Numbered from the stretch's first letter, positions 25,440 to 35,811 are shown. The stretch: DNA of 64,000 bases from Erysipelotrichales bacterium (GCA_910576345.1 CAJTIT010000004.1:51105-115104), one strand, 5' to 3'. Numbers and translations are program-made. The notes: generated by a model from the letters alone, not told the origin.

Positions 25440-25840
25440 TGACCTTAAAACAAGTTAAAGATTGGTTGAAACCTCAAATAAAAGCGGATTGTTGGAAAAT
25501 TGGCTTTTACGACAATACCAAAGATAAAACAATTTGTGTGCGTAACCTTGCAAGTAGTAAAAATAAACTTGCGATAGGTGGATTATCTGATACACATAGT
25601 GTCGTAAAAGGCGTATCCATTGTTGTACATTGGAACAAGAATCCTGATGAGTCAGAACAAACTGCACAAAGCATCTATGATTTATTCTATGGCAAAGAAA
25701 TAATGATTGATGATTTTAAAGTTGTAAAGTGTGATATGAGAAATGATGAACCGGTATCGGTAGGAGTTGACAACTCTGGAGTATATGAATATGTAATTGA
25801 ACTTTGGATCACTTACGAAAATTTAATTAAGGAGGTATAA
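25436..25840 (+). CDS. Tail terminator-like protein
   Basis: This 134-residue protein (MMTLKQVKDWLKPQIKADCW at its start) has the alpha/beta organisation and position of tail-terminator proteins that cap the tail tube. The motif VVHWNKNPDESEQTAQSIYD is common in this group. ATG at 25436 or 25439 are equally placed. Confidence 0.78.
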   Translation: MMTLKQVKDWLKPQIKADCWKIGFYDNTKDKTICVRNLASSKNKLAIGGLSDTHSVVKGVSIVVHWNKNPDESEQTAQSIYDLFYGKEIMIDDFKVVKCDMRNDEPVSVGVDNSGVYEYVIELWITYENLIKEV

Positions 25841-25842
25841 GT

Positions 25843-26310
25843 ATGACCCAAACAATTCAGGGAACATTTCCCGTTTATTATTTTGATTTTAAGATTGGTA
25901 CAAAAGGTCTTGCAAGCACGGAATCTGATATGGTTTCCGTTGCTGAAATGGAAAGCCTAGGTTTTGGAATTGAGGGCGGTACAGAGGAATGGACACCGAT
26001 GACAACCAGGGGCTGGGCAAATGCCACAATGACAGGAAAGAAATTTTCGGTTGAGGTAAAAGGAAAGCGTTGTATTGGAGATGCAGGCAATGATTATATC
26101 GCAGGTATCGCATGGAAAGATGGACTTGATTGCGACACAAAGGCAACTATTGATTTCCCAGATGGAAGTAAATTGGAGTTTGATTGTGTCGTTGATGTCA
26201 CAAATGTAGGCGGCGGCGAAAGCACAAATGTTGCACCATTGGAGTTCAAGCTAATCGGAAAAGGCAAACCAACTTTTACACCAGCCCCTACCACAGGAGG
26301 TAGCGAGTAA
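25843..26310 (+). CDS. Major tail tube protein
   Basis: This 155-residue protein is beta-rich, begins MTQTIQGTFPVYYFDFKIGT and contains EEWTPMTTRGWANATMTGKK, a pattern typical of Firmicute siphophage tube subunits. It forms the non-contractile tail tube. No sheath gene follows, so the tail should be of siphovirus type. Confidence 0.85.
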   Translation: MTQTIQGTFPVYYFDFKIGTKGLASTESDMVSVAEMESLGFGIEGGTEEWTPMTTRGWANATMTGKKFSVEVKGKRCIGDAGNDYIAGIAWKDGLDCDTKATIDFPDGSKLEFDCVVDVTNVGGGESTNVAPLEFKLIGKGKPTFTPAPTTGGSE

Positions 26311-26651
26311 TGGCAAAGATGTATGACATTGTCGAGCGATTAAAGAACAAGAACGAAAAGCCTTTTGTAAGATTTGATAAAGACCATTGTTATACCATAG
26401 ATACAGGTATGGCAAAAGGTTTTAACATTATGGCGCTTTCCAAAAAAGCAGATGATGAAAACAACAAGGACTATAATGATGAAAAATTCATGATGGACGT
26501 TGTTGAAATTGCTTTAGGGGCAGAGGCTCTTGAATATATAAAAAATCAAGAGTTTACAATGGATGCTCTTGCATTGGTAATGGAAACCATTATGTCAGCT
26601 TATCAAGGTAAAGAATTGACAGAGGAAAAAGAAAAGAAATCAAAAAAGTAA
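26310..26651 (+). CDS. Tail assembly chaperone G
   Basis: This 113-residue acidic protein (KADDENNKDYNDEKFMMDVV region) lies between tube and tape measure genes. It ends at TAA immediately after A AAA AAG, the classic slippery heptamer, so a fraction of ribosomes slip back one base into the T frame to give a GT fusion. G and GT together coat the tape measure during tail assembly. Confidence 0.88.
   Translation: MAKMYDIVERLKNKNEKPFVRFDKDHCYTIDTGMAKGFNIMALSKKADDENNKDYNDEKFMMDVVEIALGAEALEYIKNQEFTMDALALVMETIMSAYQGKELTEEKEKKSKK
26642..26648 (+). other. Programmed -1 ribosomal frameshift site
   Basis: A AAA AAG at 26642-26648, in the correct phase, is followed at once by TAA in the zero frame. 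After slippage the reading continues GTA AAT CAA TGG through an open frame to 26983. Confidence 0.85.
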
Positions 26652-26983
26652 ATCAATGGTATGATATCGAAGAAGATTGGGAACTCATTGAATCTAGTTT
26701 CGCAATGCAATATCCAACAAAAGTATTGAGTGCAGATATGGAATTCAGAGAGTTCCTAACGTTGCTAAGCGGCATCATGCCAGAAACACCACTTGGTAAG
26801 ATCATACAAATAAGGTCTGAGACAGATTTCGATGTTTTAAAACATTACACATTAGAGCAAAAACAAATACGTGATGATTGGTTAAAGAAGCAGCGAGAAG
26901 AAAAAATGAAGTCGATGACCGAAGAAGAAAAACTGGCAGAAATAAGGAAGATACAACAATTTTTTGCGAAAGCATTTGGATAA
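26648..26983 (+). CDS. T segment of tail chaperone GT (by frameshift)
   Basis: This 111-residue segment has no good start of its own but opens directly from the slippery site. It contains WYDIEEDWELIESSFAMQY, the motif typical of phage T domains just past the frameshift, and ends in a charged helix. The GT fusion would be about 224 residues (113 of G plus 111). A start at the ATG 26705 would discard the conserved motif. Confidence 0.85.
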   Translation, partial: VNQWYDIEEDWELIESSFAMQYPTKVLSADMEFREFLTLLSGIMPETPLGKIIQIRSETDFDVLKHYTLEQKQIRDDWLKKQREEKMKSMTEEEKLAEIRKIQQFFAKAFG

Positions 26984-27023
26984 TAAGTATCTTCCTTTTA
27001 TTTATAGAAAGAGAGGTGGGAGT

Positions 27024-30000
27024 ATGGCTGAAACAAGTGTGGGCTCTATAAGTCTTGGTTTAGAAGTAAAACCGAAGTTTGACAAAGATACACAAGAGCA
27101 AATGAGACAATTGGCTCAACGAGTGAAAGAAATGTTTGCAAATCTGGATACGGACATGTTTAAAGGTCTGGTACAAGGATTTCAAGATGCAATGCAAGAA
27201 ATGACGGATGCTATCAAAGAGCAAACAGAGAAATCAAAACAAATCATGAAATCATTCATCTCTGATATGTCAAATATGCGCATAAATATATCGCCAGATG
27301 ATATATATCCAGATGAAACACCAACATCTAAGCCTAAACCACAAACAAGTACTTCTAATAGAATTAGAGGATCTCCGTCAATGGTAAAAATGCCAAAACT
27401 TAAGATGGATGATATTTTTGAAAAAGAAATGATGGAACAACATATTTCAGAATTAGAGTCACAAATGGATCGTTTGGATGATAAAGTTTTGAATTTGCAA
27501 GAAAAACGCAAAATGCTTTTGAAAACATACTCAGACGGAATGAATCCGAAAGCAGAAAATGAATTGAATGCAAAAGTAATGAGTCTTGATAATCAGATCG
27601 CTTCTTTGTTGGATAAAATGGAAAGACTCAATATTGAGTTAAAAGCCTTTGACCGACAAAAAGCAACTAATATGGATCTGCCTAGTTCTGACACATCAAA
27701 GTCTTCAAATTTGATGAGCGGTATCAAAAATAAATTTAGCGGTATGATGTCTTCGCTTAGTTCTGGTAAACTAGGCACAATATTTCAAGCAGCGATAAAA
27801 GGAGCTATTTCTTTTAAAAATGCATTGAATAACGTCAAAGAAGCAGTTTCTAAATTTGTTATCTCTGTAAAATCAAAAATAAATTCATTGATAGAACCTT
27901 TTAAAAAGGTAACAATCGGTGCTTTGAAATTCGGAAAAGCAACCCTTTCGCTAGTTAAAATGGTTGGTAATCCAATCAATACAATCAAAAGAGGATTTGA
28001 CAAATTGCGTGGTTCTGTTGGTGACGTGTCTAAAAGTACCAAAAGTTGTGGCTCAGGTCTAGGACGTTTGATAAAGTCATTTACGATTTTTTCTATGATT
28101 TTTCCTTTAGTAAGTCGAGGTATCATGTCATTGATGACATCATTAAAAGATGCTTTAATGACCAATGATCAATTTTCAACAAGCTGTAAGCAAATCAAAA
28201 CTAATATGATGGCTGCTTTCATGCCAATATATGAAGCAATACTTCCAGCATTAAACGCCCTCATGAATGCGATTTCTAAGATTACGGCCATGTTTGCAGG
28301 ATTTATTTCTAATTTGTTTGGAAAAACGTATAGTCAAAGTGTTCAGGCGGCACAAGGTCTTAATAATGCAAAGAACGCAATGAATGGTTATGGAGACGCT
28401 GTCAAAGATACCGCTAAAAAGCTAGGGTCTTTAGGATCTATGGATGAGATCAATGTATTAAGTTCAAATGATAATTCAGGAAGTGGAAGTGGTGCAGGAT
28501 CGGCAAATGAACTAATTCCTACTGATTTTGATGAAAAGCCAGTAAGTGAGTTTGCTAAAAAAATCAAGGATATGTTTGAAAAAGGTGATTTCACTGGAAT
28601 AGGAAAATTGATTGGTAAAAAAATTAATGAAGGGGTTCTTTCACTTACTAAATATATCAGTTGGGACAAAATAGGATCTAAGATTTCAAGTGCAGTAAAG
28701 AAAATTACCGATTTATTAAATAGCCTAGTTGAAACTATTGATTGGGAAAACGTCGGAAGACTTATTGGTACAGGAATTGATACAATATCAAGGACTATAT
28801 ATGAGTTTATGACCATGATGAACTGGGAGAATATTGGTAAGGCATTTGCGGACGGAATTAACGGTATTTTTTATTCAGTAGACTGGGATCAATTAGGGGC
28901 TACTCTTGGTTCATATTTTCAATCATCAATTGATGGATTATATGGATTTGTGACCAATTTTGATTGGTCAGCTTTGGGTACATCTTTAGCCAATTGTATA
29001 ATGGGGCTTGTAAATTCTATTGATTTCGATAAATTTGCAGAAACATTAGGTTTGGGAATAATGGGAGCTGTAAGTTCCGTTCATAACTTTGTTCAAAACA
29101 TTGATTGGGGAGAGTTAGGTAATAAGATAGCATCCAGTATCAATACATTTTTTTCAACCGTTGATTTTCGTGAGATTAGCAGTACAGGTAGTGAATTAGT
29201 CAGATCATTATACCATGCTTTTATAGAGGCTGTTGCAAATATTGATTGGATGGCAGTTGGTGCAGCTTTAGCAGACTGGATATGTGGTATTGACTACGTT
29301 GGTATCACAATTGATCTTGCTCATTTATTAGGAGAGGCATTGTTAGGAATTGGAGAGCTGATTATAGGTTTCGGATTGGAACTTGGAAAGAATCTCATTC
29401 AAGGTTTGTGGGACGGTATATGTGGCATGCTGTCAGATGTTGGTGCATGGATAAAAGAGCATATAGTTGACCCTTTTATCAATGGTATTAAAAGTTTCTT
29501 TGGAATCCATTCTCCTAGTACTGTTATGGCTGATATAGGGGGCGATTTAATTAAGGGCCTATATAACGGAATCGGAAACTTAGTTGGCTGGCTGGTCGAT
29601 GGTATTGGTAGCTGGTTTGGCGGCATTGGGGAAACAATAGGCAACGTTTGGGACAGTGTAAAATCGGCGGCTAGCGATGCATGGGACGGTATATGCGGCT
29701 TCTTAGGGGATACATGGGATGGAATTAAATCAACAGCAAGCGACACATGGGACAGCATTAAGACAGGTGCCGCTAACACATGGGATAATATCAAGAGTGG
29801 AGTTTCTGAAAAGTGGTCTGATATAAAGTCTGGTATTGGTGGCTTTATAGGCGGAATCAAAGATAACATTTCAAACGGTTTCAATAGCGCAAAAGATGCA
29901 GTGACAACAACCTGCTCTAATATCAAAGATGGTGTTTCACAGAAGTTTACAGAAACAGTATCATGGCTAGGCGGACTTCCAAGCAAATTATATAATACAG

Positions 30001-30644
30001 GTAAGGACATGTTCAGCAAAATGAAAGATGGAGTAAACGGCACGATAGGTACCGTTAAAGATGCTATTACAACTGGAATGAATAAAGCTACATCTACCCT
30101 CAAAAATTTATCAACGGATGCATTAACATGGGGCAAAGATATGGTAAGTGGGATGGCGAGTGGTATAAAAAATAATGCATCTTCAATTGGAGATGCAGTA
30201 AGCAACATTGCCAATAAAATATCATCGTGGCTTCATTTCTCACGTCCTGACGAAGGTCCTTTGCATGAATATGAAACATGGATGCCCGATATGGTGGAAG
30301 GATTAAGCAAAACATTGAGTGTTAGTTCTCCTAAACTTGTCCAGAGCGTTAAAAGTATGGCACACTCGATGTCAGATGCTATGGCTTTGGAAACACCAGA
30401 TATAGCGTTTGCTGGACATAGAGATATTGATATTACAAACACAGTAAAACAGAATGATGAAACCGTTGATAAACAAGACACGATTATTAGTTATCTAGGA
30501 TTGATTTTATCGGAATTATCAAAAGATAAAGACATCATGTGTCAATTGAAAGTAATGCTGGGTGATGAAAAAATAAAGGATATGCTTGTTCGCTTGAATA
30601 AAGAAAATTTAGCAACGACAGGCAAACCTTTATTGGCAATTTAG
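27024..30644 (+). CDS. Tape measure protein
   Basis: This 1206-residue protein sets tail length and occupies the tail lumen. The N-terminal 250 residues are coiled coil, residues about 240-420 are membrane-active helices, then two repeat sets follow: IDWENVG/VDWDQLG/IDWGELG-type units (about 530-740) and WDSIKxxA-type units of about 11 residues (about 870-960). The ATG at 27024 follows AGAGGTGGG. Its length predicts a tail near 180 nm using the usual 1.5 angstrom per residue relation. Confidence 0.93.
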   Translation: MAETSVGSISLGLEVKPKFDKDTQEQMRQLAQRVKEMFANLDTDMFKGLVQGFQDAMQEMTDAIKEQTEKSKQIMKSFISDMSNMRINISPDDIYPDETPTSKPKPQTSTSNRIRGSPSMVKMPKLKMDDIFEKEMMEQHISELESQMDRLDDKVLNLQEKRKMLLKTYSDGMNPKAENELNAKVMSLDNQIASLLDKMERLNIELKAFDRQKATNMDLPSSDTSKSSNLMSGIKNKFSGMMSSLSSGKLGTIFQAAIKGAISFKNALNNVKEAVSKFVISVKSKINSLIEPFKKVTIGALKFGKATLSLVKMVGNPINTIKRGFDKLRGSVGDVSKSTKSCGSGLGRLIKSFTIFSMIFPLVSRGIMSLMTSLKDALMTNDQFSTSCKQIKTNMMAAFMPIYEAILPALNALMNAISKITAMFAGFISNLFGKTYSQSVQAAQGLNNAKNAMNGYGDAVKDTAKKLGSLGSMDEINVLSSNDNSGSGSGAGSANELIPTDFDEKPVSEFAKKIKDMFEKGDFTGIGKLIGKKINEGVLSLTKYISWDKIGSKISSAVKKITDLLNSLVETIDWENVGRLIGTGIDTISRTIYEFMTMMNWENIGKAFADGINGIFYSVDWDQLGATLGSYFQSSIDGLYGFVTNFDWSALGTSLANCIMGLVNSIDFDKFAETLGLGIMGAVSSVHNFVQNIDWGELGNKIASSINTFFSTVDFREISSTGSELVRSLYHAFIEAVANIDWMAVGAALADWICGIDYVGITIDLAHLLGEALLGIGELIIGFGLELGKNLIQGLWDGICGMLSDVGAWIKEHIVDPFINGIKSFFGIHSPSTVMADIGGDLIKGLYNGIGNLVGWLVDGIGSWFGGIGETIGNVWDSVKSAASDAWDGICGFLGDTWDGIKSTASDTWDSIKTGAANTWDNIKSGVSEKWSDIKSGIGGFIGGIKDNISNGFNSAKDAVTTTCSNIKDGVSQKFTETVSWLGGLPSKLYNTGKDMFSKMKDGVNGTIGTVKDAITTGMNKATSTLKNLSTDALTWGKDMVSGMASGIKNNASSIGDAVSNIANKISSWLHFSRPDEGPLHEYETWMPDMVEGLSKTLSVSSPKLVQSVKSMAHSMSDAMALETPDIAFAGHRDIDITNTVKQNDETVDKQDTIISYLGLILSELSKDKDIMCQLKVMLGDEKIKDMLVRLNKENLATTGKPLLAI

Positions 30645-30659
30645 AAAGGAATTAAGAAT

Positions 30660-31031
30660 ATGAATTATAATGATATTAAAATCATGATAAACGGTAGCGA
30701 ATTACCTGAATCAGCACAAGTATCCATTGAGTATTCTGATCTTGATTCTGATGCTTCTATTCGTCCTATTACTACAGGAATCCTTCGTCGGAACCCAATC
30801 AGAAAAAACATCATGAAGATAACGATAAAATGCGTATTGGAAGACTTCGATAAAGTGAATGAGATTTTATCAAAAGTTTCTGATACGCAGTTTTCTGTAG
30901 TTGTATATGACAATATTTCAAAAACCAGAAAAAACAAGACAATGTATGCAGGTAACAGAAAATTCGATTATAAAGTAGTTGGCGCCAGAATCATGATCGG
31001 CGGCTTTTCTTTTAATTTGATTGAGGTGTAA
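30660..31031 (+). CDS. Small tail tip protein, DUF6711-like
   Basis: This 123-residue beta-rich protein (NYNDIKIMINGSELPES at its start, then ITTGILRRNPIRKNIMKI) sits where distal tail or tail-tip proteins lie in this phage group. The exact role is not established; a link between tape measure complex and baseplate is likely. Confidence 0.68.
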   Translation: MNYNDIKIMINGSELPESAQVSIEYSDLDSDASIRPITTGILRRNPIRKNIMKITIKCVLEDFDKVNEILSKVSDTQFSVVVYDNISKTRKNKTMYAGNRKFDYKVVGARIMIGGFSFNLIEV

Positions 31032-31033
31032 GT

Positions 31034-33889
31034 ATGAGAATAAAAATATTGTATGGTACAACGGATATTAGCGATTACTTATTATCATTTGAAAGCACCA
31101 TTGAATTTGAAAAAAATAAACTGATTGGAAATACACCAAGTGTCAAAGTTGATATTGAAATTGACAATTACAATAAAGTAATTAATGATTACAGTCAACC
31201 AATCTATGTATATGATGAGGATACCAAAATAGGTACTTATCATATCTGTGATGCACCAGAAACTACAGACAAAAAAATGAAAATTACGATCTATGATAGC
31301 ATGATGTCACTCAATAAGCCATATTTGACAAAAATGACATATCCGTGTACTGTGAATGATCAAATTGTTGAAATGGAAAAATTGGCAGGTGTTAAAATCA
31401 ATTATCATACTTTGCCATCCTCATTATTGAATAAAGAAATCAACTGGTATGACAATACCATAAATATGAGGTTGTTTATCGGATGGATAGCTGAATGTGC
31501 AGGCATGAATGTGTTCGTTGATGCAAATGGTATAATCAATTTTCAATCTTTGTCTCGGCAACAAACGAATGAAATTTCTTTAAATGACATAGAAACATAT
31601 ACGCTTTGTAATGATGTTATGATTTCTAGAGTTGAATTCAATAATGGTTTGAAATTACTGGAACGGGGAGAGGCTGCAAAAGATACATTGTATATTAGTA
31701 GTGATAATCCATATATAGAAGATCAAGCAGAAATTGAACGAATATATGATATGTATCAAGGTCTTTCTTTTAAATCAGCGACTTCAATTAAAATAATAGA
31801 AATCCCTGAATTAAAACCGGGAAACATCATACAGTATGATATCTATCATTGGATGCCTATGTCTATAAAAACAGTTTATCATGGTGGAGAGTATGCTATT
31901 CAAGAAATCAATGGAGAATTTAGCTCAAAAGAATATCAGGTACTATCAAGACAGATTGGAGAAAGTGCCAAAATCAGAATGCTGACGATTGAAGTAAATC
32001 GCAATTCAAACGAGGTTAAGATAGTGGCGAAAGAGCAAGACGGATTGAATAAGGCATACGCTCAGCTGGTTCTTGATACCAATGCTATCAAACAAGATGT
32101 GAAAAAAACAGGCGAACTCTTATATTTAATGGAAACAGGCAGCGGAAACATCTTTGATAATTGCGATCAGTATGTCCAGAAAGACAGTAGCGATACGGAA
32201 GTCAAATATATTGCCGATATGCCTTTAGGTATCAATATGCAGGAGCTCCGTAACAAAGATATCTGCATGGCTGTTGATATTAAAACAGTAAAAGCAATTG
32301 CACGATCATTGAACAGTCGTATAGGATGCAGGTTTACGATAACATATCAAGACAACACTACGGATACTTTTGAAGTATGGGTCTTTATCGGGGTCTATAC
32401 ATTAAAAGTTATACGTGGTAATTATCTTGTTGATTATGACAGGCGTGTATGGAAAGCATTTCATGTTAAAGACAAAGAAATCAAATATGTTAGTAATCTA
32501 GGTATATATGCCGAAGTTAATGGCGAATATGTTTCAATCGGACATCCGAAAGTAGAATTCGGAACAAAGCCGACAGGTTTTCAATATGATCTAACAGAGA
32601 TCAGAGACAATATAACGATTATACAAAACGAATATAGCGAGATTAAGCAAGAAGTCGGCTCTATTAGTTTGTCAGTGGTAGATGTAACCAATGAGATAAC
32701 GACAGTCAAAGGAAAGCAGACAGAGCAAGAAAAAAGATTGCAAAGTGCTGAAATTAAATTGACTCCAACAAATATCATTCAAGCTGTAAACGAAAAATTA
32801 AGTGTTGATGGAAAGATCGTTACTTCATCGACAACACTTGACAAAGATGGATTTCATGTAAAAGGCAAAGGAATTGATTTGACTAATAACGCCAATAAAA
32901 AAGTATTTACACTTGATGAAAATGGCAATGTTGTGATGAACGATGCGACCGCCAACAATATTATTGCAAATAATGCAAAATTAAGTGGCGAATTTACAAA
33001 TATCGTTGGAAATAAGACAATGAAATTAAGTGAGGTTGAATTGTCTTTTTACCAAAGAGATTCACAACAAAGAGAAATAAAAACTGTCACTATAAACAAT
33101 GAACGTATAGATATAAATGCAGCTTCTGGTTTGCCAGTTGCCAGCATTTATGGCTATAACAACTTGATGTGTCTAGGTAATGGGGTAGGGCTTATTGGAA
33201 TAGTGGGAGAAATGTTTTTAGGAAATTCGACAACAGCTCCAAGCATAGCCTCTGATGGAAGTAATGTGAAAATAACTGGAAGAGGTTCTGTCGGTGGGTT
33301 GAAGGTATACAACGAGAAAACATTAGATTTTTCTGTAAATCATGGATTTTGTGTTCTTAATGGTTTCATGCAAATAACAGAAAATTTAACTGTTGGAGGT
33401 TCTTTATCAGTCAAAAATACAGGCTATAAAAATAAAGTTATGACAACTGCCACTGGCAGCGTAGCGATGGAGTCTTTAGAGACACCTACACCAATGTTTG
33501 AAGATACAGGCACGGGATGCACTGATAAAAACGGCAAAATCAGAATTTATTTTGATGAAATTTGGATGCAAGTAACTAATACGAAACATGAATATTTTGT
33601 ATTGATTCAAGAATGTGGCACAGGAAAGTTATGGGTATCTGAACGCCGAGAAGATTATTTCGTTGTTGAAGGCACTCCCAATCTATCGTTTATGTGGTGC
33701 GTGAAGGCAAGACAGCAAGGGTTTGAAGTAGAAAGGTATCGTAAAGTGGATATGAAAGAATTTACACCACTTTCTGAACAAATACATGAGAGCGTATATC
33801 AACCAATCGCAGATTTACAAAAAGAAAGAAATAAGGCATATGAAAATAAATATGACGAAATTTTAAAGGAAAGGACAAGATATTTATGA
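31034..33889 (+). CDS. Tail tip/baseplate protein (tail-associated, Tal-like)
   Basis: This 951-residue protein follows the distal tail gene. Residues about 1-330 fit the gp27-like tail hub (MRIKILYGTTDISDYLLSF at its start, TIKIIEIPELKPGNIIQY-type region). The middle has a beta-rich carbohydrate-binding-like part near 340-530, a coiled coil near 540-590 (IRDNITIIQNEYSEIKQEV) and a C-terminal beta-rich receptor-binding section. It would anchor the fibre and possibly contact the wall. Confidence 0.82.
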   Translation: MRIKILYGTTDISDYLLSFESTIEFEKNKLIGNTPSVKVDIEIDNYNKVINDYSQPIYVYDEDTKIGTYHICDAPETTDKKMKITIYDSMMSLNKPYLTKMTYPCTVNDQIVEMEKLAGVKINYHTLPSSLLNKEINWYDNTINMRLFIGWIAECAGMNVFVDANGIINFQSLSRQQTNEISLNDIETYTLCNDVMISRVEFNNGLKLLERGEAAKDTLYISSDNPYIEDQAEIERIYDMYQGLSFKSATSIKIIEIPELKPGNIIQYDIYHWMPMSIKTVYHGGEYAIQEINGEFSSKEYQVLSRQIGESAKIRMLTIEVNRNSNEVKIVAKEQDGLNKAYAQLVLDTNAIKQDVKKTGELLYLMETGSGNIFDNCDQYVQKDSSDTEVKYIADMPLGINMQELRNKDICMAVDIKTVKAIARSLNSRIGCRFTITYQDNTTDTFEVWVFIGVYTLKVIRGNYLVDYDRRVWKAFHVKDKEIKYVSNLGIYAEVNGEYVSIGHPKVEFGTKPTGFQYDLTEIRDNITIIQNEYSEIKQEVGSISLSVVDVTNEITTVKGKQTEQEKRLQSAEIKLTPTNIIQAVNEKLSVDGKIVTSSTTLDKDGFHVKGKGIDLTNNANKKVFTLDENGNVVMNDATANNIIANNAKLSGEFTNIVGNKTMKLSEVELSFYQRDSQQREIKTVTINNERIDINAASGLPVASIYGYNNLMCLGNGVGLIGIVGEMFLGNSTTAPSIASDGSNVKITGRGSVGGLKVYNEKTLDFSVNHGFCVLNGFMQITENLTVGGSLSVKNTGYKNKVMTTATGSVAMESLETPTPMFEDTGTGCTDKNGKIRIYFDEIWMQVTNTKHEYFVLIQECGTGKLWVSERREDYFVVEGTPNLSFMWCVKARQQGFEVERYRKVDMKEFTPLSEQIHESVYQPIADLQKERNKAYENKYDEILKERTRYL

Positions 33890-34077
33890 AAAAAGTTACG
33901 GCGTTTACTAAATACGAGGATGGCTTTACAAGTGTTACATTCAATTATAAAGAAGTTAGTGATGAAGGTAAAATTATCAAAGATAATGCGAAGGCTACTA
34001 CAATTGTTATGGATGAAGAAATCAAAATGCACATTTCAGCGATTGAAGAATTCTTACTTCAGAAATTGGAGGAATAA
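33886..34077 (+). CDS. Small tail-region protein, unknown
   Basis: A 63-residue protein (MKKVTAFTKYEDGFTSVTFN) overlapping the tail-tip gene by 4 bases and ending 3 bases before the fibre gene. Predicted beta then helix. No family recognised; a fibre chaperone is possible. Confidence 0.6.
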   Translation: MKKVTAFTKYEDGFTSVTFNYKEVSDEGKIIKDNAKATTIVMDEEIKMHISAIEEFLLQKLEE

Positions 34078-34080
34078 TCC

Positions 34081-35172
34081 GTGGATAAGAAAATCACATA
34101 TGAAGATAAAGTTAATTTTATTGATGATACGTCCATTGATGAGAGTGAAAAAATTTCTGCAGAGGACATGAATGAAATAAAAAGGGTAGTGAATGGAATT
34201 AGCGAGCGGTGTGAAGAATTGGACGGAAAAGTTAATGTTACCGATGTTGATTCTGAATTGAGCGCAACGTCAACAAATCCAATCCAGAACAAAGCAGTAT
34301 ATGAAGCTCTCCAGAACATCGATGTAAGTGGCGGTGGCGATACACTACCTATCGGCATTATCGTTCCATATGCATCCAGCACGCCCCCAGATGGTTGGCT
34401 GTTGTGTAATGGGGCAAATGTAAGCAGAGCAGAGTATTCGGAATTGTTTGCAATTATCGGAACGAAGTATGGTACTACTGGTTCTACAACTTTTAAATTG
34501 CCTAACGAGCCAAATCCTTTGGCTTATACGAAAAACAATAGCGCAATTCAATTTATGGAAAGAAGTCCAGAACTTTACATGATTATAAAAGCCAAACAAT
34601 CAACACCATTAGAGGGTAATGTTGTTAATAGCTTGTCTAGCAACAGCGAAACGGATGCACCTAGCATAAAGGCTGTGAATGATGTGTTAAATGCGCTCTA
34701 TCCAGTTGGTACTATATTAGAGTTTGATCGTGAAATGGATATGACATCGATATACGGTGGAACATGGGAGTTATTTGGAGTTGGACGCTCAACGGTTTGT
34801 ATCAATACAAGCGATACAGATTTTAACATCAGATTAAAAACAGGCGGAAGTAAAACACATACGATGACTGTAGCAGAAATGCCAGCACATAATCACGTTG
34901 CTTCAACTGGCGTTGCAAAAGTAATGGGAAGTAGCATAAGGGTATGCAAAGGTACTTATACAGCGGATAGTGTTGAAAATAAAGCAAATAACCATGCTCC
35001 AGCTACTCCGAACACAGTGACAAATCATCGTGATGCAACTGTTAATAGTTCTGACATTCCAGGTGGGAACCATTATCATGACGTTACAATCAGTGTTGTT
35101 GGTTTAGGAAATGCTATGAACATCATGAACCCATATGTGGTTGTGTATCGCTATCGAAAAATAGCCAATTGA
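34081..35172 (+). CDS. Tail fibre protein with tail-collar domains
   Basis: This 363-residue protein starts with GTG, ten bases after GGAGG. After a coiled-coil N-terminus, residues about 88-145 form a phage tail-collar domain (LPIGIIVPYASSTPPDGWLL, then FKLP) and residues about 210-363 a second collar-like unit (YPVGTILEFD, GGTWELFGVGRS) with a histidine-rich end (MPAHNH, NHYHD), which may bind metal as in other fibre tips. It is a candidate host receptor-binding fibre. Confidence 0.85.
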   Translation: MDKKITYEDKVNFIDDTSIDESEKISAEDMNEIKRVVNGISERCEELDGKVNVTDVDSELSATSTNPIQNKAVYEALQNIDVSGGGDTLPIGIIVPYASSTPPDGWLLCNGANVSRAEYSELFAIIGTKYGTTGSTTFKLPNEPNPLAYTKNNSAIQFMERSPELYMIIKAKQSTPLEGNVVNSLSSNSETDAPSIKAVNDVLNALYPVGTILEFDREMDMTSIYGGTWELFGVGRSTVCINTSDTDFNIRLKTGGSKTHTMTVAEMPAHNHVASTGVAKVMGSSIRVCKGTYTADSVENKANNHAPATPNTVTNHRDATVNSSDIPGGNHYHDVTISVVGLGNAMNIMNPYVVVYRYRKIAN

Positions 35173-35199
35173 TGATATAACAAAGAAGGAGGTATAATA

Positions 35200-35556
35200 A
35201 TGTCTTTGAAAATTGATAATCAAATTGATGCAACTAACACAATGATGTCGGATGGCACAAATGCAGAAGCGGCTATAAGTAAAAAGCAAGATAGTTTATT
35301 AAAGGGCGGATATACTGGAAGTCTTAATGATTTATATACAGCAGGTTGGTATTGGTGCAACTTTAGTAATGTTACTGGGTCACCATACACATCTGGATAC
35401 GGCTGGGTTGAAGTAATAAGACATCTAGCTGTAAATTCACAAGCGTGCGTGCAGAAAATATATAGATTTAATTCTGGTATTACCGAAATTGCAATACGTC
35501 CGTATACAAACAATCAATGGTGGGGATGGAGAAAAGTAGCAACAACAACGATATAG
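35200..35556 (+). CDS. Tail fibre tip, pyocin-knob-like
   Basis: This 118-residue protein ends in a pyocin-knob-like domain (GSLNDLYTAGWYWCNF, then YTNNQWWGWRKVATTTI). It follows the collar fibre behind AGGAGGT and could be a second receptor-binding part or a fibre cap. Confidence 0.75.
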   Translation: MSLKIDNQIDATNTMMSDGTNAEAAISKKQDSLLKGGYTGSLNDLYTAGWYWCNFSNVTGSPYTSGYGWVEVIRHLAVNSQACVQKIYRFNSGITEIAIRPYTNNQWWGWRKVATTTI

Positions 35557-35592
35557 ACTTGAAATAAGCTCAAAACAGAAAGGAAGGTTAAC

Positions 35593-35811
35593 ATGAAAAA
35601 ATACAACTTAAAAGATTGGATCGAAAAAGCAAGTATCCGTGCCATTAAAACCATGGCACAAACAGCTGGATCATTGGTCACGATTGGTAACATGGTTACA
35701 GACATGGATTGGATTTCCATTATTTCCATTTCATTGACTGCTGGCATCGCATCTATTTTGACATCCATTGCTGGACTTCCAGAATGCGAAGAACAGGAGT
35801 ATAAGGTATGA
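35593..35811 (+). CDS. Holin, phage r1t-like
   Basis: This 72-residue protein matches small r1t-like holins: a charged N-terminal helix (DWIEKASIRAIKTMAQTAG), WISIISISLTAGIASILTSI as the main transmembrane part, and a charged tail. It would form membrane lesions that release or time the amidase downstream. Confidence 0.82.
   Translation: MKKYNLKDWIEKASIRAIKTMAQTAGSLVTIGNMVTDMDWISIISISLTAGIASILTSIAGLPECEEQEYKV

Noticed and set aside
29399..30214. 271-codon leftward frame inside the tape measure gene
   Set aside because: A mirror of the repetitive coding sequence; no ribosome site and the opposite strand is a clear gene.
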